A DNA stretch of 64,000 nucleotides from Austropuccinia psidii (taxonomy: Eukaryota; Basidiomycota; Pucciniomycetes; Pucciniales; Sphaerophragmiaceae), in the NCBI GenBank assembly GCA_023105745.1, contig JALGQZ010000008.1, positions 47,551,618 through 47,615,617 of the forward strand. Direction: 5' to 3'. The position numbers and the translations under genes were made by a program. The notes below the pieces were generated by a model. That model was not told the origin of the DNA and made no database searches. It saw nothing but the letters and a program-made list of their open reading frames with translations. Positions within the stretch are counted from its first letter, which is position 1. Each line of letters opens with the position of its first letter. Of this stretch, positions 12,165-24,936 are shown piece by piece.

Positions 12165-14749
12165 CTTTCCATTTTGATTAATGGCTATTTTATCTTCCAA
12201 AAATATAGGGTAATCTTTATGTAGTATGTGATATAAATATGGCCATCCTGTGGTATTGTAAGTAGTTATATTTATTTGGTGACAAATATAAATTAAAAAA
12301 GACATTTTTATTTCTTTAAAACTATGTTCTTTTTATAAGTTTAAAGAATATTATTGTAAAGAATGTTTTCTGTATTTGTGTTTTCAAAATATATTACAAA
12401 TAATTTTTCCAAATGTTTGTTTTTGAAATGATAAATCTGAAAGAGAATATTTCATTTTTTTAACATATTATTAATTTAAGATGTATTTGGACAAACCTAT
12501 AATAGAAATTTCACATAAAGACCAAAATCAATTTGACTAAGTTCTTTCTTCATAAATATACTTATATATATTTTTCAGAATCAAATTTATTCAAGTATAT
12601 TCATATTTAAATTCAAATTGAGTTCTGTACATAGTTTTTTTCTTAACTTCTCAAAAACATTGAATGTGGTTTGAGAATGAATTGTTACTGTCTAATAAGA
12701 GATTTTGTTTAATTCAAAATGAAGTTTTCTTTTCTCCAAGCTCTAGGAGATGGTGAAAAATTTAAATTTGGTAGGTGAATAAAATTGAAGCTTTTATTTC
12801 AAATAAAAGGTGTTATTTCAAAACAAAAAATTGACCTTTTTGAAGTTAAAATATCACAGAATTCAAAAATTGGTTTTTTGAAAAGACCAAAAGTTAACTG
12901 TAGTCTTTGATATAAAAAAATGGGATCTTGGTAATGGTATTGAGCAGCTTTTAGGTGTTTATGATTTAATTAGTTTTCAATAATATTTTAATTATATGAT
13001 GAAATTTTCATTTTATCTAACTTAGAAGAATTTCAAGATCCTTTTTTCAAAAAAATAAAACCAAAAAAAAATTATCATTTAAAAAAATAAAAATTTAATT
13101 TTATGAGTTTTTTCAATGAATTATCTCAAGACTTATTTGGTTTATTTATGAATAAAGTCATTAATTTTTTAGTTTTTTGGGAGTAAGGAAGTATCCAATT
13201 TCTCATTTTTATATATTAATGAAAAAAAATGAAAGATTTATTTTTCATGAAACGAAATTATTGGTATCATCTATAATAGTTTGGTTTAATATATAATAAT
13301 ATTGTTATATATTATTAAAATTGAATAAATTATTATTTCAAATCTTCAAGGAGAGGCTCTTGGAATTTTATATCTAATCTCAGAATTTTAAGCCAATTTT
13401 GTTTAGCTTATAAGAGCTATTAATGAGACCCAACCACTTCATTCATAGAAATCAAAAGAACAAAAACCTAAAGTTACTATTTTATCTTTGAGAAATTATC
13501 TGTGTATTGAAGTTCCTTTTTGATAATAATTCGATACTCAATAGCTCAAAATGTTGATTTTTTTTTTTGAGAAGTTTAGGTCAAAGTCTACTTAAATAAT
13601 GTGATACATTATTTCAATATAAATAAATACCATATGAAGCTACAAATTATAGGCTTTGATTCTTATTTATACATATTTTTATATTAAAGAAAAGCAGATC
13701 GAAATAATGATTTATAGAAAAAGGTAAGATAAACTCAAAAAACAATTTATATATCTTCATCAATAATTAATCTTACAAATTGGTCATTTGAATTATCTGA
13801 TGTAAATGATGATAATGATTGATCCTTAGAATAGATATTGAACTCAAAATTTCTAAAAAAAAATAAATAAATTTGAGATTGAAGAAAAAAGAAAAAGAAC
13901 CAATTTTCAAAAAAAAAACAAGAAAAATAAGTATATTGAGTAAATTTAATTATGTTTTTTTTCAATAAAGCTGAAAATTTTTCAGTATTTGGTAATATAA
14001 AGAATTTTATTATTTGAAAAAAATCCTTCTTTTTGTTAATTCAAATTATAGCTTAGATAAAAAAATCATTTTTGAAAAATCTTTTAAAGTTTTAAAGTAA
14101 AAATGTGATCAATTCAAATGTCTTCTTTTTTATTCATGATATTACATTTATAAGTTTTTTTATTTTTCTCAAAATAAAAAAATGGATATAGAAAATAATT
14201 TAGTTTTAATATGAAATAAAATATTCCTTTTCAAATTTCATCTTTAATCATGTTTTGTTTTTTCTTCCTATTTCAATTAATTTTTAACTTTTTTTTTATT
14301 TTTTTTAAATAATTTTCTAGAAGAAAACAAACAAACATTCAATTCGGGTTTTTTGAAAATTAAACAATTAATATTTTTCCAAAATTAGTTACTAATATGC
14401 ATATAGTCTCAAGTATTTTATTTTTTTAAAATTAAAAGTTGCTTAATCAATATTAATGAACAAACATGGGTAAATTATAATGAAGTCTCAAAAAAGATTA
14501 TTGCCTTAATAAAGAAATACTTGTCAATAAAAAAAGATTGAATTCATTGTTATTTTTGAAAATAAAATCATTTTCTTAAAATTATCAAAACAATCCGTTT
14601 TTTTGATTAGTTGTTTTTTTAGGTTAAAAGCCAAATCAAAAAGAAAATTCCAAATCAACTGTAAAATAATTTAGCTTTTTTTCAACTTTTTCGAAAAAAG
14701 CCATATGGCGTGTTAACATGTTGATATTGAGTGTTGGAATTATTGAAAC
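12165..14749. other. Very AT-rich DNA, nothing recognised
   Basis: Long A and T runs dominate. The only ORF above 70 codons (13747-13965, minus) is phenylalanine-rich and reflects base composition. There is a sharp change to GC-richer sequence near 14700-14780. Confidence 0.5.
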
Positions 14750-15210
14750 CCACAAGCCACCGATAGGGTAGAGGTGAAAAAATCTCGCAATTAATTGACT
14801 GGTGTATGCAATTCGATTAGGTTATTTATCCAATATCCACCGTCATCAGCGGTGGTGATTTCTACCCGATCCTTGCCTTGGCCCAGCCTGCGGTGCGCAG
14901 CTGCAGTGAGTGTTGCAAGGGCTAAGGTTACCTGTCAATCTACCGATAAAGTTACGACTATGGCTAAATTTAACCTGTCCAGCCAGTCGCTGGCTCGCTG
15001 TGGGTGGGTGGGTGTTGATTGAGCGGCTATCGTCGTGGGCGGGGCTGTCGTGGCTGTCGAGCGAGCAAAAAAGCTTGAAATAATTCGGCGGCGGCGACTT
15101 GGCTGGGATCTACTCAATCGCTGGCTTTGTCTTTGCGATCGATTCGGATTCGATTGAGCAAACTTGGACGGTCAACTGGCTCTTGACCCTTGACTCTTGA
15201 CCTAATCCTT

Positions 15211-15243
15211 CTATCCTTCTATCCTTCTATCCTTCTATCCTTC
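15211..15243. repeat. 8-bp tandem repeat (CTATCCTT)n
   Basis: Four consecutive copies of CTATCCTT plus a partial copy, pyrimidine-rich on the plus strand, upstream of the PUB1-like gene. Confidence 0.9.
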
Positions 15244-15254
15244 ATTATCATTTT

Positions 15255-15317
15255 ATCATCCTCTTCTTCGTCATCGTCATCCTCATCCTCATCCTCATCG
15301 TCATCGTCATCGACATC
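15255..15317. repeat. Imperfect TCATCN microsatellite
   Basis: Runs of TCATCC and TCATCG hexamers. The reverse strand of this repeat creates an Asp/Glu-rich ORF (15219-15518) that I regard as a by-product of the repeat. Confidence 0.85.
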
Positions 15318-15638
15318 TTTTGATTCGACTAACACTTTAGTTCGATCTCTTGGTAAATATTTATTTCTTTCCTTGAAACGATCATCGATCAACTCGATTT
15401 CTCGTCTTGAAAAGTTGCGTTTCTTGAGCGTCTTGTAAAGATCGGGTCGTCCATCAGCTTTTCGTCTTAAAATCACTCTTGGGTTGGATGAATTGAAGAC
15501 TGATTGAAAATCTCTCATCTCCGATCGTTTGATTGACTCCTTAGCGAGAAATCGATCCTCTCAGGTTCTCTTGGGTTCTATCCTCCGGCTATTCGTCTTG
15601 TCGGTCATCTTTTGGTACGCTAGCTAAATCATCACATC

Positions 15639-17770
15639 ATGTCAGAACACACACAACAAGCTTCATCGGGTGGTGGCGCCTCAAATTCAGCTGGCGGTAT
15701 GTATTCTTGCCTTCCGGCTAGTCTAGACTTTCCCGCTAGATTCTAACCTCCCCTCCTCTTCTCGAAGCTTACGGCTCTCAACCCCCCACTCAAGGCTATG
15801 AGGCCTATGCTCAACAGTATGCTGCCTATGCTCAGCAACAGCAAGCCCAACAAGCTCAACAAGCTCAAAATCAAGCCCAACCTTCGGTCTACGCTGTCGG
15901 AGCTGCTCCTCCGCCTGCCCCTCAATCCGTTTATCCACCCAATAATGTCCCTCCCGTTCCTACCCCTTCAACTACCGGAACGGCCTCCACCGTTCAACCT
16001 CCTAACCCTTATACCGGTAATCCTGAAGGTAAACGAGCTCATCTATATGTTGGTAACCTTAGTCCTCGCGTCACCGAGTACATGCTTCAAGAAATCTTCT
16101 CCGTCGCCGGTCCTGTTCAGGTAAGCTAAGCATCAGTTTCATTCATCTATACCCCTCCTCCTTTTTTTGGATTGTCATTGAATTTTTCCCTTATCATCAT
16201 ATTTTTCACTTCACTACTTTCTCCTACCTTCATTCTTATCTCTATCATTTTATCATCGTCATCATTACGTCTGTTCTTTTCACTTTTATTTATTTATTTT
16301 AAATATCAATAATCATGTTTTTCTATCATTATCATCATTTATTTGATTTTCTCCTTTAATATCTCTCATTTTTCTACCTCTCCCTTTTTTATATTTTCTA
16401 TCATCTTCTTTTTTCATCCTTTCATTCTTCTTTTCAAATTATTACCCTTTCTCTTCTTCGACGTGTTTCTCAATTACACTCTAAAAGGGGGTGAAAATTA
16501 TTCCCGATCGTAATTTTCAACACGGCGGTCTCAATTATGGTTTTGTTGAATATTATGAAATGCGATCAGCTGAGACGGCTTTACAAACTTTAGGGGGTCG
16601 TAAAATCTTCGACACCGAAATTCGGGTCAATTGGGCTTACCAAAATTCGGTATGTAGATTGACTTGTCCTCAACAACCACTCAATCTATCATATCATAAT
16701 CTCATCTCATCATTTAACATTCTTTCGTTCTCTATTGCAACTTGCTTTCAATCCGGCTATCTTCATGGCTCATTTCATTAGAGTAATGTAAAAGAAGATC
16801 TCTCCAGTCATTACCACGTCTTTGTTGGTGATCTCTCACCTGAAGTTAACGATGAAGTCCTCGCCAAAGCTTTTGCTGCCTTTGGCTCCTTATCTGACGC
16901 CCGTGTCATGTGGGATATGAATAGCGGTAAATCCCGTGGTTACGGTTTCTTGGCCTTTCGTGATAAAACCGATGCTGAGCAAGCAATTGCCACAATGAAT
17001 GGCGAATGGCTTGGCTCTCGTGCCATTCGTGTAAATTGGGCTAATCAAAAAAATCAAGGTATGGCTGGCGCTCCAGGTGCTGGTATCGCTGTAGGTATGC
17101 CTACTGGAAATATCAGTGGTGGAATGAATAGAGCTGGATTTGGTGGTGCAAATAGCTATGAAACTGTGGTCCAGCAAGCGCCTGCCTACAATACTACTGT
17201 TTATACGGGTAATTTGGTACCTTACTGTACACAAGCCGATTTAATTCCATTATTCCAAGGATTTGGTTATATTGTCGAAATCAGAATGCAGGTTAGTCTT
17301 TTTAACTTTTTCCTTCGTCACAAATCAAAAATCCCCTGTGACCTTTTCATTCTCTCACATTTTTAGGCAGATCGAGGTTTTGCATTTGTCAAGATGGATA
17401 CCCATGAGAATGCCGCCATGGCAATCGTCAATTTGACTGGTTCGCCTGTCCATGGTCGACCATTAAAATGCTCTTGGGGTAAGGATAGGGCTTCTGCAGA
17501 TCCCACTACGGCACCCACCTCAGGAATGGGAATGCCTCCGGTCGGTGGTATGTATGGAATGGTAAGCATGATTTTATCACTGAAAGGGGTAATCGTTTGT
17601 TGGCTAAGTTGCCTTTTTAACATTAGCCTCAAATGTATGGTATGCCTCAGGCTGGTGGTTATCCTCAGTACCCAGGTTATCCTCAGTATGGCGCAACTCA
17701 ACCATATGGTCAACCTGCCTATCCTGTGCCCCAAACTACAACAGCAGAAAGTACACCTGCTCAACCATGA
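15639..17770 (+). CDS. PUB1: PUB1/TIA-1-type RNA-binding protein, three RRMs
   Basis: Six exons (15639-15696, 15768-16120, 16488-16649, 16782-17291, 17367-17561, 17627-17770) give 473 residues in one frame. Donors are GTATGT, GTAAGC, GTATGT, GTTAGT and GTAAGC; acceptors end AAG, AAG, TAG, TAG and TAG; intron 1 has the branch-like TTCTAAC. Residues ~1-105 are Gln/Ala/Pro-rich. RRM1 (~110-187) has RNP2 LYVGNL and RNP1 LNYGFVEY. RRM2 (~203-281) has VFVGDL and SRGYGFLAF. RRM3 (~328-402) has VYTGNL and RGFAFVKM. The tail (~403-473) is rich in Gly, Pro, Tyr and Gln. Yeast Pub1 and animal TIA-1 bind U-rich and poly(A)+ RNA in nucleus and cytoplasm, affect mRNA stability and join stress granules; the low-complexity ends fit that. 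The ATG is the first in the exon with a coherent reading. PUB1 versus the related NAM8 class is not settled. Confidence 0.92.
16121..16487 (+). other. Long intron 2 of the PUB1-like gene
   Basis: At 367 bases this intron is several times longer than introns 1, 4 and 5 (65-75 bases). It is pyrimidine-rich throughout (TC and ATCATT tracts) and interrupts RRM1 between its RNP2 and RNP1 motifs. I see no ORF or small RNA in it. Confidence 0.8.
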
Positions 17771-19429
17771 ATTGGAAAAAAATAGGTGCGCTTTGAATTT
17801 TTTTTTTTTTCAACAATAAAATATTTAATATAAACTTACTTTTAAAATTTACCCCTTTAATTACTACGGTCTTGATCCCTTCAGTTAGATGACAAACCTG
17901 TCAAAAATGTCATGCTTGGTTCAAGTTGTAAAGAATTTTTTGCGCGAAACAAGTTAAATTTTCCCCATTTATTTTTTTCTTTTTTATTTGCATTACCCTA
18001 AACTTTTGAGGTGATATGTTGATTTGAGAGTAGTGGTTTGATGCGTAAATCAACGTACCGTTATGTAGGCTCTATTTTGGGAGGACAGAATGATTTGTAG
18101 CCCTACCGGCATTTTGCTCTTGAAGCTAGATTGGAAGTTTGCCCTATCCCCCTAATACGTATGCAAGTAATTAATTCTACTACTTGCGCTCAAGATGCTC
18201 TCCATCTAATCAGCTTGATCAGTCAAACATCTTGGGATAACAAGTTACATGGACAAAAGCAATAAGGCTTTCACCATGGCCTTGACTTGGGCCACATTTC
18301 AACATCGAATTGCACCTTGCCGGTGTCAAAAACGACTAACTGAATAGTTTAAAAATAACTGCAGCATTAATCAACGGGGAATTGATTTAACCTTGAAAAC
18401 CTTGTTGGAATTAGCTACCCAAGATTTCTTGGGGAAAGGCAAATTTCAACCAAACCTGATTCTTTCAAGTCGCTAGGTTTGACAAGCTTAGCCAAGACAG
18501 TCTCTGAAAGAAGCTGGCTGTTGTGAGGGAGCGTCTGAACTTGGACCTCGATTTGGTTGCCAATCATTGTCACTCATTCCATCAAATCCTGGACCACAAT
18601 GAAATTGGCGACTGAAGCACGGGAAACAAACAAGAAAAAATCTTATGAATTGTACCTCTTCTTCCATGCGCCTTCGCTGTTCTGGATTATTTTCTAATCG
18701 CCTTTGTCCCACTCCTCGTTTACAACACTGCTGTTGGCTACTCCACGGAAGACGAGGATATTTCTGCCGCCAGCGCCCATTACACCCAAAGCGCTGCCAC
18801 TTCTACAAAGACAGGCCTGACTACCTTTCCTAAGAAGCATCTGAGACGCACGAGTTCGAACCAAACCCCACCATAAGATCAAGCCAGAAAGGGACGGGAA
18901 ATTTCAAAAACACTTGACCCCGACAACTCAACTGCCTGACTCTATTTGAAAGGGCACCATATCAAAAAACCAACAATTCATACCCTCACCATCCAAACCT
19001 CAAACAACAAACTCTTCTGCTGAAGTCGCAAACCCGAACCACCATCTGGTGGTCAATAGGTTACTAACCCTTTATATGCAATTAATACACTGGACCCACT
19101 TCTCTTCCCTCTACTTGAAGTGTCATACAGCTGATTTGCCACAAGGGCGGACCTGTATGCCTAAGTTGATTGCATCCGTTTTGGGCTTCTACCTAAGGGC
19201 GACCCCCGGCCCGAAGACTTCCCAAAGAACCCGAGGCCCTCTATGGGATTGGGTCATGGGGCTCATGATTTTGCCTCAAACTTAAGTTCAAACCCTGTTT
19301 GAGCGGGGTACGGGATGGGGCTTGGACCACCAATGGGAACCAAAGAATTCATTTTGCAGTTACAATTCTCATTCAAAGTAATAAGGCAATAGAAAGAAAA
19401 AAACAGGATAATCAATGAGCATAAAGATT
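17771..19429. other. Downstream of PUB1-like gene, no clear gene
   Basis: The sequence stays mixed in composition to about 19300, with some CpG. Minus-strand ORFs at 18694-18882 and 18488-18712 and a plus-strand ORF at 18645-18833 are short, and I could not link them by convincing splice sites into a recognisable protein. A small unrecognised gene on the minus strand (18488-18882) is possible. Confidence 0.35.
17815..17820 (+). terminator. Candidate polyadenylation signal AATAAA
   Basis: AATAAA lies 45 bases after the stop codon of the PUB1-like gene, just after a T-rich run. Fungal signals are loose, so this is only a candidate. Confidence 0.4.
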
Positions 19430-21589
19430 AGGAAAAAAGGTCATTTGTGAGAATATATTGGCCCAATCCTTGACACATGCCAATTGCTCAACATGCATGC
19501 TGGTATGTAAGTATCTTTCTACCACATGAAAAGACCCATTCAGATGGGGCACTTGTTGCTGGGATGGAAAGATATTTCTGTGCCATATGAGCAAGAGTGG
19601 GAAAAATTTTACCTCTTGATTTCCAAAAGAGAAGGATGTCAGTCTCTTTGGGCTCTGGTGGCTCAGCAAAGAATCATTGGATTTTGTTTTCAAAGTTTCT
19701 TCCCTCAGATGATGCCAAAGAGTACATATCATCAAACAGCCCCATTCCAATGCTGACAGGGACTGCATTGTCACTATGGGTTGTATCACTCTTGAGGTTC
19801 TCAGAGGTAACATGTTTTCTTGCTTCCTCATCAAAAATGGCTGCAAGCTTGGCCGACAAAGTTCCAAAATGAGATAGTGTTGTTTGATGATTTGTGAAGA
19901 ATTGAAGTTTGAATTGGGGGTCAAGAATCAAGGCACATATAAAAGGCATTTTGAGATATAGTTGCTTCAGATACTTTGACAGCTTACAGGTCATTGCCAT
20001 TGCAGCAGGCTTGATTGGTTTGACATTGTACTGATCACAAGCCTTTCAAAAAAAAAGTCATCAGAAGTGTTGCCATGATACTGTTACAAGAGATGAAAAT
20101 AATGTACCAGCTGTATTCGTTTGATAAGCAATATATATAATGGTAGCATCTCATTGATTGTGGGATAAGCTGAGCCACAAATAATATGGGTTGCTTCATA
20201 AAGGGGCTACAGGAAGTTTACCATTACTGAAACCTTCTCCCATTTCAGTTGGGTAAGGTGATAAGCTTGCATGTTGTCAGTGCTGCAAAAATGGATGCAT
20301 GCATCTTGCAGGGATAGCAATTGTTCCAACAGGTGCAAACATTTGTCAAAAGGGTAGTTGATTTGGTTGTTTGGCCTTCTTCATAGATGAGGTTGACAGT
20401 ATGAATAAATTTTTTGCGCCTCTGAGGGCTTTGCCGTATATATGATGCAAGCTTACTGAGGCAATCAATAATTGAATTGTACCAAGTATTCTGTCCATCT
20501 GGCTCATCTACCAAGTTACTTATGGCCATTGGGCCTGAATTATTGCCACTATCCTCTTGGTCGGATGGGAGAGGTCCTGATTGAGAAAGAGCATTGAGAC
20601 CATCACATGCGGCCAGATGGATTGTGTGTGCCATGCATCCAATTGCATGGCTGGATGCAGAGAAAGATGGTATTAAGCATTTGATCTCTTGAGCCATGCA
20701 ATGGTTTGCTGAGGCATTATTGGTTGTAATGCAAATTAAATTTTTTTCAAGTTCATAGCAGTGGAGGATTATTTTAAAATGGTTTGCAAGTGAGATACCA
20801 GAGTGGTCACCTGCATGAATGAGATCTTCAGACACTGGAACAAATGGAGAGAAAAAAAATCACCTTCAATCTTGGCAAGGCCCAAGAGAACTGATTTGAG
20901 CTTATAATCAGAATAAATAAAATGAGAAGTGATTTCCATAAAGGCTTTCATATTCGGACTTGTCCAAAGGTCAGTGGTTAAGGAAACAAAAGTGCTACTC
21001 TTGATGATTGTTTTGTAGATATGTTCTTGATGAAATTAAAAAAAATTGGATAGGTGTCCAGTTAGTGCTGTTTGTTGAACAAAGATATCCATAACCAATG
21101 GATTACACAGCGCAAGGAGCTGACGAAAAGAGCTGGACTTGGTGATAGATAAAGGGAGATCACAATCTGAAATGAAGTAGACAAGAGCAGTCTTTGGAGT
21201 TTCCAAAGAAAGTACCTGTAAAAGAAGAGAAAGTTAGTGATTGATCTGATTGCTGGTATTTGAATTGAATGCATACCTTTTTTCTGTTACAATTCTGTAC
21301 AAATCAATTGATCATTGTCTTTTGGGTTGTGTAAGTGATGCAGGCTGTTGAGATGCTGGGTCATGGCCTTGGTGCTCCCAGTTGGATTGTGCTTTAATTT
21401 CTTATGACAGCTTTTTCCAAAACAATTGATCACATTGCACTCAACAATTTGGTCATTGACTTCAGAGAAGTATAGCCAAACCCAAGATTGTTTGGAAGTG
21501 GTGGTGGCATCACTTGAAGCTTGAGTGGTTTGAGTGGTTTGTTCAAACTCACTGGGGGTGGATAAGTGTGAAGGAGTAGCTGATGACAT
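19430..21589 (-). pseudogene. hAT-family transposase, degraded
   Basis: On the minus strand the pieces of a hAT DNA transposase follow one another in changing frames. At 21589-21287 there is a BED-type zinc finger (SWVWLYF, then C-x-N-x-x-C and a downstream H-x(4)-H, LNSLHH). At about 20995-20950 is the first catalytic block (TTDLWTSPNMKAFMEIT). At 20835-20245 is the second block, where the usual TDNAS is TNNASAN, so the acidic residue is lost, followed by CMAHTIHLA. At about 19690-19480 is the C-terminal dimerisation region (DILLFWKSRGKIFP, then SAPSEWVFSCGRKI). Frames shift near 20830 and 19690 and a TGA lies at 19488-19490. hAT enzymes cut and paste DNA with short inverted repeats and 8-bp target duplications; I could not identify the ends. 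It cannot make an active enzyme as it stands. Confidence 0.88.
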
Positions 21590-23254
21590 AGGATGAACAA
21601 ATAGGGAGGAAAATTAAAAAAAAGTCAATCTCATTTGCAAGAGACAAGTCAAGCTGGATGGAAGAGAAATAGAAGATATTGGTTTAAGAACAAGCGATGG
21701 AGGGAGAGAAAGACATGTTAGAAAAAAAAGAGAAACTGAATTAAGGAGGCACCTCCAGGGGGGAAAAAGCTGGACCTTTATGGTCGCAAACTTCCCTCCC
21801 GAGCCAAAACATAGGGGTGCGGGAACTTGGAAAGTTGTTGAATTTTCCCCATTCTTGGACAGGGACTGGGGGAAGGTTAGGCAAATGGCCCCCAAAAAAC
21901 CATGGGAGGAAGCCTTACTTCTACCCTCATTTTTATGTCACATGACCCTTGGATTTAGCCACTAATGTCATTGACTCCCCTGTCACAAGATTTGGAGGTA
22001 GACTAAAGCTTATGTACAAGAGAAGTAGCAATACAGCACTGACCTCAACACAGCTTTCCAGTTCTCTAATGCCCAAGAAGCTTGAAGCTCCTGATTGCTA
22101 TGGTCCCAACAACCACAATCAGCAAAACTTGTACTTCCTCAACATGGATGAGGCATATTCTGCCTTTGAAACCCTTGGAGTGATGTGTAACTGGTGAAAA
22201 AGATATCCTCCCTGCTCACATCTTGACATCTTTTCATCATCACTTATATTCAGTCTAATAAACTAAAAACATAGCTCTGAAGGGGCATATAGTGGGAGAC
22301 AGACCCCTTTTGACTCAGGGAGAGGTAAAAAGGAAAAATTATTAATATAATCTGAGTCAATTTTCAATCTACTCTTGTTATCAGCTGGAAATTTTGAAAC
22401 AATCAAAGTAAAATTATAATTTTGACCTGACCAAATAAAAAAAATGCCTTTGAAAATTTGACTTGAATTTTTTAAAAACAACAAAACCCAATTAAAATTG
22501 AAAAAAATGTTTTTCTTGAGAAATTAAAATTATTTAAATATTAAATATGAAATTTTGTTTTAAAAACAAAAAATATGATTTCTCTTCTTTTTTTATATTT
22601 TTTCTCTACTTTTTATCTCAATGATATCTTCTTTGGTTTGATAAAAGGAAAAATATATTTTTTTTTTTTTCCTTTTTTGCCATTTTTTGCCATTTTTTGC
22701 TTTTTTATTTTTTTGGAAAAATAAAAATAACAATTTCAAATATTTCAACATATAAGAAAAAATATTCAATTTTTTAAAATGCTTATAAAAACAACAAATG
22801 ATTCAATTTGTTCAAATATTAAAAAAAATTAATTAAAGATTTTTTTTTTCTTCAAAAAAAAAAAAATTAAATTAAAATGAATTTTAATTTTTTAACTTTT
22901 TTTCCAGTTATTTATTTAATATTATTAGAAGAAAAAAAAGAACAAAAAAACTATTATCAAATAATAATATATATGTAAAAGCTATGATACATTTTAATTT
23001 TCAAGTTGATTTTTGAATTGTTTTTTTTTTTAAATTGTTTTTGAACTACTAAAGTTTTTTTGATTTTTTTTCTTTTCCTTTTTTTTTTCTTTTTTTAAAA
23101 AAAAAGATTCCATAAATTAAATTAAATTAAAATTTCTGAAAGAATAGGTATTTTTTTTTTAAAAAAAAATGGAAGATTAATATTAAGGTTTAAATTATAT
23201 TTGAAATAAAAAAAGAAAAACTTTTTTATTAAAAATCCATATTTTTTTTTGTTT

Positions 23255-23256
<2 letters not shown>

Positions 23257-23286
<30 letters not shown>
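23257..23286. repeat. T30 homopolymer tract
   Basis: Thirty uninterrupted T residues, preceded by shorter T runs. On the minus strand this is a long A tract, as left by retroposed transcripts, but no retroposed gene is visible next to it. Confidence 0.9.
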
Positions 23287-23287
<1 letters not shown>

Positions 23288-24912
23288 AAAAAGATAATAT
23301 GGATAATTCAAAACTCAAGAAATAATAAATATCTAAGAATTTTTTTCAATTTTAGTTTTAAAGAAGAATTATATTTAAATGTAAATCTCTTATTTTTCTT
23401 GATTTTTATGAATAAATTAAGTAAGGTTAATTTTTGGTCTCATCAAAGAAAAAAAAGATGATTTTTTTTGATTTTTGATTTTTTGAAATTTTAACTTTTT
23501 TTTTTTTTAAAGATGAAAATTTATTTATTTTTTTTTTGCAAAAAAAAAAAAGATTAAAATTAAAATCAAAATATCTAAAATAAATATCATTTTTCATAGA
23601 TTTTTTTTTTATATAGTTGAATAATAGTAATTTTTTTTATTTTTCTTTTGTTTTTTTATAAAAAGATTAAGCTTATATTGATTTTTTTTCTTGTTTAATT
23701 AAATTATAATTTTAAAATCAATTTTTAGGATAAAAATTTAAATGAAATGACTTTATTTGAATATAAAAAACACCACAATTTCTCACAATCAAAACAAATA
23801 AGATGATTATTCTCATGCAAAGAATGAATTTTCATTTTTGGGTTTCTTTATAGATAATTAAAATATTTAATTTAATCCCCAAAAATAAAACCATAAGTAA
23901 TTAATTTTCTTTTTAATTTCAATTTTAAAAAAATTATAATATAAAATTGAAAGAAAAATATTTTTCATTCTTTTTGTTTCTTTTTTGAAATGAAAATTAA
24001 AAGAATTCAAGTCCTTAACTATTTCTAGTTACTTGAACATTTTCAAATATACATATATATATATAGATGTAAAAAAAGAAGAAAGATAAGATAACATTAA
24101 TTCTTTTTCTTTCTTTTGGTTTCTTTTTTGATCAAAGTGAGGATATAATTTTTCATTCATTTTTAATTTAAAAAAAACCAAAAAAATAAATTAAAACATA
24201 TTCCTTGCTGAATATAAAAAGAATTTATTCCTACTCATAATTGAATACAAATACATATATACTAGGGAATCAACTCTACCTGGTCTTTTAGCCCAGTTTC
24301 CCAAATTTTTGAGTGGGGAGGAAGATTTTAAATTTTCAATTTGACAAAGAAGGAAATAACTTTTTTCAAGTTAGGTCATAACTCAAAAAGAAAATGTGAA
24401 ATAAATTACAGATAGCTCTAAATATATTTTCCTTCCTTAAGGTGCTATAAGCAAATAGTAATCAGATGATTAAATCAACCATATTCCTATTTACAAATTC
24501 TTCATGAAGACTTTGAATATCAAAATCCTTCTTTTACCTTTTGAATAGTATTATATTTTTGTGTAATAATGTAATTTTTCATAACTCTTCATCTTCTCTT
24601 TGAAATTAAAATATAAAGTTTGCCATGTGAGAATACTTCTGATTGAAGGTAGACTCCAATCATTTTCCTGAGTTCTCCCTTGGTACTTATTGAATGTTAA
24701 GGAAAGTTCTAGTTGGATTGAAAATTGGTTACACTTAATATTAAATGGTACTCCTGATTTTTTTGGCTCAGATAATAATGGACTGCATGAAAAATATGCC
24801 TATAATCCTTTTTTTATTCCAACAGAAATTGTATCCTCAATAGAGTTTCTTCCTTATTTCTTAAAAACTAAAAATTTTACATTGGAAAATCTATTTTTGG
24901 GCTATTTCTCAC

Positions 24913-24936
24913 AAAAGGATTCCTAGGAATCCTTTT
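24913..24936. repeat. Perfect 24-bp palindrome
   Basis: AAAAGGATTCCT is followed immediately by its exact reverse complement, with no spacer. It overlaps the last codons and stop of a 78-codon ORF of unknown meaning. Confidence 0.95.

Larger units (their letters stand above)
14750..15638 (+). promoter_or_regulatory. GC-rich upstream region of the PUB1-like gene
   Basis: Base composition and CpG content rise abruptly here, and the segment runs to the start codon at 15639. It probably holds the promoter and 5' untranslated region. Short ORFs on both strands have no recognisable motif. Two simple repeats (15211-15243 and 15255-15317) sit 320-430 bases upstream of the ATG. I cannot place a transcription start. 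A divergent gene cannot be excluded, but I see no coherent one. Confidence 0.4.

Noticed and set aside
15219..15518. 99-codon minus-strand ORF with a long Asp/Glu run
   Set aside because: The acidic run is the reverse strand of the TCATCN microsatellite upstream of the PUB1-like gene; no other coding evidence.
18853..18864. tRNA T-loop-like AGTTCGAACC
   Set aside because: No cloverleaf could be drawn around it and no A box is present.
23257..23286. T30 tract as the poly(A) tail of a retroposed gene on the minus strand
   Set aside because: The adjoining sequence is low-complexity A+T with no coding or transcript-like content and no target duplication that I could see.
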